Source: Nereocystis luetkeana
Taxonomy: Eukaryota > Sar > Phaeophyceae > Laminariales > Laminariaceae
Reading direction: 5' to 3'
Assembly: GCA_031213475.1 (NCBI GenBank)
Contig: JARUPZ010000026.1
Location: 1,318,501-1,382,500 of the forward strand
Length of the DNA: 64,000 bases
The notes beneath the pieces were generated by a model. It saw nothing but the letters and a program-made list of their open reading frames with translations. It did no database searches and was not told the origin of the DNA. The position numbers and the translations under genes were made by a program. This document shows positions 57,721 to 64,000 of the stretch, piece by piece (the stretch's first letter is position 1; every line of letters begins with the position of its first letter).

Positions 57721-58086
57721 CTAAAAATTGATCGAGCTCAGTAGGAGCTGGACTAGCTTCGCAGACTCCCGCATGTCGTCTCTGCTGGTGGAGATGGGTC
57801 GTGGGTACTGGGTCACCACGCTGTTGTAATGTTTGGGATCTTCATGGAACGAAGTTGAGTGAATATATGCACCAGTTAATGAAACACTCATCGCCTGCAA
57901 TGTTTGACCTATATTATTTGTCATCTCTATTTTTTTCATGGGGCCGACCCAAACATAAAATTTATAATATGTGGAAGAAGGTTCGAAGGATTGGTCAAAC
58001 CTGCCGTAGACATATATAGAGAAACATGCATACATACATGATAGGTTGGAATACTGGGTTACGGTGACGGCTTTTCGGGAAATCAT
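57721..58086 (-). CDS. ATG-started ORF, 121 codons, hypothetical protein
   Basis: Starts MISRKAVTVTQYSNLSC and stays open to 57721. Contains aromatic-rich TYYKFYVWVGPMKKIEM, then QTLQAMSVSLTGAYIHSTSF and a polar end (STSRDDMRESAKLVQLLLSS). No signal peptide or membrane span. It ends where the 58.1-59.0 kb tandem repeat begins on its 5' side. No family recognised. Confidence 0.4.
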   Translation of the reverse strand: MISRKAVTVTQYSNLSCMYACFSIYVYGRFDQSFEPSSTYYKFYVWVGPMKKIEMTNNIGQTLQAMSVSLTGAYIHSTSFHEDPKHYNSVVTQYPRPISTSRDDMRESAKLVQLLLSSINF

Positions 58087-58980
58087 ATTTGGTTGATTTG
58101 CATTTTGTGTTTCGATTGCTTCGAAAGTATCAGCGATCAGTTCGTTTGTTCAAGGGACGTGAATAAGGTTGAGAGTACATTCGATGATCAGATATCCCAG
58201 GTACAACACGTGCACTGTCGAAACACACACCGCTATGCATGTCGTCTGGTGATGGTGACGGCATTTATTGGTATCATGTTTCCTCGGGTTTAGTGTTTCC
58301 TTTCGAATGCTTTGAAAGTATCACTGTACATCAGTGTACAGTGCGTTCGGTCCGAGGACGCGAAGGGCGTTGGAAGCACGTGCGATGATCACATATCTCG
58401 TTCAAAGCCCTAGCATTGTTGTAGCAGAGGCAGGTACGATGTCTTCCGGCGATGGATTTCTATGAGCAGGACCTGAGACAGCCTTTTGTGCGGAATTTTT
58501 GTCTTGGAAGTTTTTCGGGGTTTCACGAAACCTCATCAATTTTCAGAGGAACAACCGAACACAACCCAAGTTCGTTTCAGTACGGTTTTGTGTTGTATTT
58601 GCCTCTCGGTTTCACGTACATACAGTAGGTCATGGGATGACACCTTCATAGTCTCCATAGATCAAGGTTTGCGTGGAGTGAAAATATCATCAAGTTCAAA
58701 ACGTTTGTGGCCTCAGGTGCATCCCTATGGATATTCGCACGCGCGTGTATTTCCGTCGACCAACTAATGAGACAATCCGTTTCAAGAGGATTTGTGTTGG
58801 GATTGCTCCTCGGTACATACGTACTGTGAGCCCATCGTATTACACTTTCCTAACCTCTGAATATCAAAGTTTGCCATAATAAGCTAAAAAATCATGAAGT
58901 ACGAAACCTTGGAGACACCACGTGTATCCCCATCGATTTGCGAACGTACGATTTTTGCCGTCGATAAATTGCGGAACTAG
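58085..58980. repeat. Degenerate tandem repeat, four units of about 200 bp
   Basis: 58105 ('tgtttcgattgcttcgaaag') matches 58297 ('tgtttcctttcgaatgcttt'), with 'gatgatcagatatc' and 'gatgatcacatatc' in step. 58580 ('cggttttgtgttgtatttgc') matches 58788 ('aggatttgtgttgggattgc'), each followed by 'aatatc.tcaag.t.aaaac' and 'gtgcatccctatggatattc' or 'gtgtatccccatcgatttgc' and 'ccgtcga'. Strongly diverged, no ORF maintained. Confidence 0.7.
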
Positions 58981-58984
58981 GATT

Positions 58985-60030
58985 TACCAGTTTTTTTCTT
59001 GTTGTTTGTTAGTCTTCGGCCAAATTTCGTGGGTTGAATAGAGATGGCCGTTGTTTTTCTCAAGGCTTCTGGGAAAAAAACATAGTTGGGTCGGCTTGTA
59101 GACGCCGAGGCCTGACAAACAAACAACAGGCGACATTTAATATATATTACGGGTTTGAATCGATACTCGTACTCGGACGGTTGTCTTCGATCTTCTCGTC
59201 TGACACCGTCAAGTCGGGCAAGCCAACAGAGAACACCGGGAGCACCTGCGCACATGTCAACCACAATGTCGTATCGCAATGAAGTTGGAACCTTCTTGTT
59301 AGAGGGACGGAAAAACCCTACCTGGTACGTAAAAATCGGCGAATTCACGCCACTTCGTCGATATTTTAGGAATTAATTATATCGGCATTTTCTGATGCTT
59401 GCGTGGATGCGTCTTGGTGAGTACCGTCTCAGGTCAAACGATTCTTGAGCCGGCCCCATTCCAGGTCGCTAATTTAAGAATGTTGTAGAATGAGGAAGGT
59501 CGCTTTTTGTCGAGCGTATAAGCATTGCATTTTCGAGGTATCAATAATAGTTGAATGGGCATTCCCACCAGGACACCGCGGTGTTTTTTTTCCCCTATCT
59601 ATGTTGTTCAAAAAGAAAAACGTTAGTAATTATTGCTATTATTAAGGTATAGTTTTTTTAGGGTATTGATTGTGTACTCTTAATCGACCGTACGAATCAT
59701 ATGTATCCTTGCCATAATTGAGAGTGGACAAGGCAATTAATTGACAACAAGGAAGACAGCAGCAACAACTCTGCGATGTTGGGGGTGCATATATATGGGA
59801 AACGGGTGTCTAGTACCGGCCCTCGAATCATAGGCAGCCCAATGTTAAAATAAGGCCCGCTCTTTGGGCGACGCTGTGGAATGATCCTCGATCCGTCATG
59901 CCCAGTGAGTGGCGGGCGCTCCGCTGTATCCTACCTGGTATAAAATATGTCTATGGTTAGAGTTGTACAAAGATGGTGTCACATCAATGTTTTAAGACTT
60001 GCTCATATTTGTTGTTGGGTGATTGATGGC
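58985..60030. other. Stretch without an assignable gene
   Basis: Open frames at 58977-59348 (minus) and 59155-59376 (plus) overlap. The latter ends with MSYRNEVGTFLLEG. No support beyond openness. Confidence 0.4.
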
Positions 60031-60125
60031 GGACCAACTTGTATTTGCATAATATATATGCACTTTTGTTGTTTGTTCGGCATACATACTGCTCTCCGGC
60101 AGCCGACGGTATATTCTCTTACTTT

Positions 60126-60560
60126 ATGTTGCGGGGCGTGGGGGCGGCTAGTCCATCACGACCCATGTCTCGATCCCGGCCGAGCACCGTGGCGGTGCTC
60201 GGGGCATTAAACGTCCCTGAGTTCACTCTGAAAAACAAGATATTATTGCTGTCCGCCTTGCCGAGCCGAGTAGATGATATATATGGAAAACCCCACCAGG
60301 TTTGTGTTTTTTCGTACATACATACGCCAGCACCCTCGAACACTACCTCTTCGGCAGAAGAAGTAGCAGGAGCGGACATCCAGTAGCAACAGGAGTACAC
60401 ATCTGCCGGCTGTCGTACTTGTCGCACCGAGCTCTTTGACGGGTGGTGTACGCCGAACACCGAGCACGTTCGTGATCACAACGGTGCGTCTACCTGGGAG
60501 AGTATTGGGCACCAGATATTTCTGTTATACCTAGCTAGTTGTCCAGTCGCACGCTCTTAG
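60126..60560 (+). pseudogene. Open frame interrupted by one in-frame TAG
   Basis: From ATG at 60126 (or 60165, MSRSRPSTVAVLG) the frame is open through NVPEFTLKNKILLLSALPS and SSAEEVAGADIQ to TAG at 60384-60386. It then continues in the same frame for 57 codons (SAGCRTCRTELFDGWCTPN ... LLYLASCPVARS) to TAG at 60558. Composition is equally protein-like on both sides. Possible explanations are a nonsense mutation in a decaying gene, a retained intron boundary, or a chance run-on. The minus strand over 60460-60119 is open as well. No family recognised. Confidence 0.3.
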
Positions 60561-60651
60561 CACTGCAGGTAATCGTAAAGGGCAAGAGCCACAAAGCCAG
60601 GTCCAAACTGCCTACCGTATCGCTGCACAACCTCGGTGTGTCGAACCAGGC

Positions 60652-60885
60652 ATGGCCCACTCTGCCGGCCTGCCAAGCTGGATTATTAAATTTGTGCTCC
60701 AAGTTCCGTATGATACGACGAGCTGTATGCACTTGAACAAAAAAAGGAAGTCCGCTGAATTTTGTTTCCGTTCAAAATATGAGCATGGTATTGCCCGCCT
60801 GTCCAATTTGGAAGTTTATCAAACTCAGCAACCGCAGCAGCAACAGCAGCAGCAGCAGCAGCAGGAGACACAACATCAGCTGTAA
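60652..60885 (+). CDS. ATG-started ORF, 77 codons, with a glutamine tract
   Basis: Starts MAHSAGLPSWIIKFVLQVP, has a basic KKRKSAEFCFRSKYEHG centre and ends in about 12 Gln from a CAG run. An overlapping frame (60539-60736) is also open. The CAG tract makes length variation likely. No family recognised. Confidence 0.33.
   Translation: MAHSAGLPSWIIKFVLQVPYDTTSCMHLNKKRKSAEFCFRSKYEHGIARLSNLEVYQTQQPQQQQQQQQQQETQHQL
60835..60868 (+). repeat. CAG triplet repeat
   Basis: 'cagcagcaacagcagcagca' type run of about 11 triplets with one CAA. Confidence 0.9.
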
Positions 60886-61093
60886 ACGCCTGTCGAGGGT
60901 CATGTGTGTTTCACATATTATAACCCTTTGACATATATGCCACACACCTGAAATCCGGCACGTATGTGACCACTAAACTGGCGCCATCGGTCCGCCCACC
61001 TAGGGGTATCTGCTGTATATACATAGTACTGTTGGCCCTCTGCTCTCAGCACTCCTCAGGGTTTCTTAGAAATATATTTTTGCGTTGTTCGTG

Positions 61094-61408
61094 TTAACGC
61101 GAGATGAGGTTCACCTCACCGGACGAAACTGCCTCGTCGTGATCTCCGACCCCGGCTGTGTCGGGAATAGCCTCTGGACTGCTTTCGCCGTGCTCTGACT
61201 GCCGGCTGGCCGGGTGTGAGCACGTTAGCTGTGGATTGGAGGAGTGAGTGATCGACGCTTGATTTATAACAGTCTCCGTGCCTTCGCTGCCGGCAATACA
61301 GTGGCCGATACTTGACTCATCACAGTCTCCTGGCCAAATATTTTGGGTGATGACGTACTTTTTCGGCCGCAGGCCTAAGTTTGGCCCGTCAAGCCATTCT
61401 TCGGACAT
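61094..61408 (-). CDS. ATG-started ORF, 104 codons, acidic hypothetical protein
   Basis: Starts MSEEWLDGPNLGLRPKK, then NIWPGDCDESSIGHC, and ends in a Ser/Glu/Asp-rich, probably disordered tail (ESSPEAIPDTAGVGDHDEA). Composition is typical of an expressed soluble protein and the opposite strand is not open over it. No intron needed. No domain recognised. It could be a last exon, since the frame upstream of the ATG is open a little further. Confidence 0.45.
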   Translation of the reverse strand: MSEEWLDGPNLGLRPKKYVITQNIWPGDCDESSIGHCIAGSEGTETVINQASITHSSNPQLTCSHPASRQSEHGESSPEAIPDTAGVGDHDEAVSSGEVNLISR

Positions 61409-61787
61409 ACAATAGTTTTGAGCATTGGGATGTCATTGACGGCTGTCCGTCAAGAGGCAAAGGTGCTGTCAGACGAGATATATGCTCGCTCGTGACGGTA
61501 AATAATTATGTCCACGAGGCCACCACCAAGATTGGATATCTCCTCCTTTTTTAGTCCGAAACGGGAGTGACCGCATCCTCCGCGGATTTCGATTGCTCAT
61601 GGCGGCAAGTGTTTGGGGAGTACGCCCTATCTATGGTGGCCGGTCTCTTGCTCCGCCGTTGCGTGTGCGTTGAGGGTTGGGCGTTCCAGAAACACCTGTC
61701 GAAATTCCGATTCGGACAAATTTACGTGCGAAAGCATGACCTTGACGCAAAAATATTGAAATTCGTAGCCTAGCATATGGTCGTGAA

Positions 61788-61985
61788 ATGAACCTCACGG
61801 GTTTCTTCGGCTGCTGTGCACGCCGGGCGACCAGACTCCGTAAGACAGAGACGACGGGTGCTTTGGTGTCTACTGAATCGGAAGAGGCTACGCCGCGGGA
61901 CAAGCGGTACGGTGGTGGAGGTCCAAACATTGTGTACGAAAACACTTTTGTACGCACACCAGCACTGACTGGCGGACAGCAATGA
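61788..61985 (+). CDS. ATG-started small ORF, 65 codons
   Basis: Starts MNLTGFFGCCARRATRLRK. The N-terminal Cys pair followed by basic residues resembles a lipid-anchor (palmitoylation) context, which is only an inference. Then TESEEATPRDKRYGGGGPN and end TGGQQ. Good composition and ATG start. A minus-strand frame (61957-61631) is open too. No family recognised. Confidence 0.4.
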   Translation: MNLTGFFGCCARRATRLRKTETTGALVSTESEEATPRDKRYGGGGPNIVYENTFVRTPALTGGQQ

Positions 61986-61989
61986 GAAC

Positions 61990-62378
61990 GAATATTAATT
62001 GCATCATGGACGTTTGGCTGTGTTCCGAAGTCGTTGTGTATTCAAATTAAACTCCCGAGATAAAAATAAAAAGTTATGAACGAGTTCATGTCTGCCTGTA
62101 TGTGCGCGTTACGCTCACCCTGAAACATTTGTTCGTCGCAGAGCCTCGAGTGTATGCTTCAGACTTTTCTTGTCGTGCCTACTGCTGTAGAAAAGGCCTC
62201 TGCCACGCTCGCGGAGTGCCCAAACAGGGGGCGACAAACATCTCTAATTCAATACGTCAGCTGTGAGTTATAGTAAAGGTATGAACGATCGATACATAGT
62301 TCGGTGGACCAGTCGAGTGGTCGATACTGAGTTGTGGGATACATCGAGTGGCCGATGCCCAATTCTGACAGCTACTAG
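61990..62378. other. Stretch without an assignable gene
   Basis: No long open frame. A short repeated phrase 'tcgagtggtcgata' and 'tcgagtggccgatg' occurs at 62.31-62.36 kb. Confidence 0.5.
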
Positions 62379-62380
62379 TA

Positions 62381-62479
62381 CGGGGGGCCATAGTTAACAG
62401 GACCAAATATTGTTAGTAAAAATGGTTTAATATATAGGTTTATATGTGTACCTTAAGTCCTGTTCACTATAGTCCCCCG
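62381..62479. mobile_element. MITE of the CGGGGGACC family, copy 4
   Basis: 99 bp, same length as copy 3, with CGGGGGGCCATAGTTAACAG + GACC at the left and the inverted form ending CCCCCG at the right. Flanked by TA on both sides ('agta' and 'taac'), consistent with a TA target duplication. Interior 'aaatattgttagtaaaaatg' and 'atataggtttatatgtgtac' is nearly the same as in copy 3. Confidence 0.9.
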
Positions 62480-62484
62480 TAACA

Positions 62485-63070
62485 GTACGTGATTGAACAC
62501 ATACCTGGTATTTCGGTTGACGGCTAACCTTCGCCCCGTCAGGACTGCCTTTGACCCGTCAAAATGGAATTATAAGTACTGTGGTGCATGGGTACTGCGG
62601 TTGCTCCTGCCGTTGTCACGCCGCTGTTCTGGTACTGCTGCTATGTACGTGCTACTACTGCTTCTGTGGTGTTCCACTGCTGCTGCTCTTGCGATGTCTG
62701 CGATATGTTTTTACCGCCGACCACGTAGAGTATGATTATTTAGCTAGTAACCTCCTCTCGGTTATGTGCCTCCGCATCTTGAAGCCGAAAGGCTGATTCA
62801 TCTGCTTCGGAAGCTGTACGAGTACCTTTTCGAAATGGTTTCTTCGTTTGGCATATCAGCGGAAGTCTCGTGCCAGTGTAGGTTTGGTACGATACGTACC
62901 TGTATGCTATACTGCTGCTTCTGCTTGCTGCTGAGATTCCTGCTCCAACGTAACCACCGGCGCTTCGTACTTTCGGTTTGCTCGACCGACTGCTGCTGCT
63001 CAACTATATGTATTGTGGCCATCTGCATACGAAATACATGGCGATTCGCTCCGCGGGCGGCCTACGCCAC
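62485..63070. other. Cys/Leu-rich CTG triplet stretch
   Basis: Many 'tgctgctg' and 'tactgct' triplets give Cys- and Leu-rich frames on the plus strand (62493-62796, 62766-63182). A minus frame (63003-62740) is open also. No gene called. Confidence 0.4.
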
Positions 63071-63077
63071 CCGCTAC

Positions 63078-64000
63078 GCTCGCTTAGGAAGGAAAAATAT
63101 ACATAAAATTAAGGGAAGCGAACAGAGGTCCACGATTGAGTTTAGTGTTTTCAAGGGTCGTAATTACAAACCGGCGACTTGATAATGCCAAGAGTCCCGC
63201 CGCCATGCTTCAGGACCAAACAGCTCCGACGTCAGCTTGGATGCCACATATACGCTTCGCGTCGCGGATGTCGTACGTACGTACATACACCCCAGGTAGG
63301 GTACTACTGTCTTTACTTTTTTTCTTCTTTCGATAGGCTCTATGTCTGTACTGTATGTATGTACGAAGAAAGCGAAAGCACAGCACGGCACAGCAGCAAA
63401 AACAATGAAAATGAAACCGAAAACTAGGGAAGGATTGAAAATCCCCGTCCCCTCTCGAGTAATATGTTTCTGCCTGATTGGAACACCTTACACCCGGTCG
63501 AAAAGAAAAATAGAAAACATCGCACAGAATAGATTCTCTCTCAACCTCATACGCCGCCCGCCCCTCTCGCGACCACCTCGCTACCGATTCGGTCCGGGCA
63601 AGCTTTTTTTCACTCTTTGCCACAATCGCCCCCGTCGCGCGCCCCGCGTGAAGCCCGGTGCTCACCGTGGCCGTCGTTCGCCAGCTCGATAACATTGGTG
63701 TTCAAACTGCACACCTCCCTCTTTCAACAATTCAGCGTGGTCGCAAAAATAAGCACCGCTTAAATACTATCTTGCCCTCCCGAACGACCTTATAAACTCG
63801 TACATACTCGATCATCAATCATAAATCGAAGTCAGACAGAGCCCGTTCATGCACCCCTCGTGTCTCGTGGCACACGCGACGCTTAGGCACGAAAGCGGCG
63901 ACCGCGCTCCTTGCAACTCTCCTCTACCCCCCAGCACCCGCTGGCACCCGCGACGGTGCCGGGTCTTCCCGCGATGCCGTGCTCGGAGAACACGCACGCA
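63078..64000 (-). repeat. Long dispersed repeat, copy 2, cut by the window end
   Basis: Matches 25303-26195 in order and orientation, starting with 'cgctcgcttaggaaggaa' and 'acagaggtccacgattg'. The minus-strand frame 63695-63210 holds VSTGLHAGRATG and RTESVARWSREGRAAYE, aligned with VSTGFDAEPVTG and RTESVARFSREGRTAHE of copy 1. The repeat still matches at base 64000, so it continues beyond the window. Confidence 0.8.

Noticed and set aside
59274-59376. MSYRNEVG frame resembling the start MYRNEVG at 56414
   Set aside because: Similarity is limited to about six residues and does not continue; taken as coincidence.

Overview
This window looks like nuclear DNA of a eukaryote with a large, repeat-rich, gene-poor genome. 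Coding stretches are short, lie on both strands, share no operon spacing, and several are bounded by good GT...AG splice signals that keep the reading frame across the junction. The rest is decayed transposable elements, minisatellites of about 55 to 170 bp period, microsatellites and MITE-sized inverted repeats. The reverse transcriptase of the LINE at 50.2-52.7 kb resembles, from memory, jockey-like elements of stramenopile algae, notably brown algae. A brown alga or related protist is therefore my best guess, but it is an inference and not secure. I found no rRNA, tRNA, CRISPR array or bacterial-type gene cluster.

Layout. 0-5.3 kb: a GAGCTATA-type minisatellite on both sides of a candidate two-exon gene, then two more candidate spliced gene ends. 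5.3-17.3 kb: scattered small open frames, a possible copia protease remnant (8.3-8.8 kb) and two MITEs. 17.2-22.6 kb: minisatellites, a MITE, and a roughly 1.8 kb decayed satellite. 25.3-26.2 kb: first copy of a long dispersed repeat, whose second copy runs off the right edge at 63.1-64.0 kb. 28.6-34.9 kb: the best gene of the window, a minus-strand multi-exon gene for a polytopic membrane protein (last exon 355 codons), with small ORFs near it. 36.3-36.5 kb: a nested palindrome. 40.4-40.9 kb: a 490 bp TIR element. 41.6-42.1 kb: a convincing two-exon gene end. 45.5 kb: a LINE scrap. 46.4-48.5 kb: one 67 bp satellite split in two by a 350 bp tandem duplication and a PIF1-like helicase fragment. 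50.2-52.7 kb: the degenerate LINE. 53.7-64 kb: small ORFs, a roughly 200 bp degenerate tandem repeat and a fourth MITE.

The genes show no common pathway. Most small ORFs are calls from amino-acid texture, ATG starts and splice signals only, and their confidence is set low. The membrane-protein gene, the 41.6 kb gene, the LINE, the MITE family and the tandem arrays are the solid parts. I see no clear new biological system. The most unusual items are the nested palindrome, the split satellite around a helicase remnant, the long dispersed repeat with a shared reading frame, and the unrecognised membrane protein.
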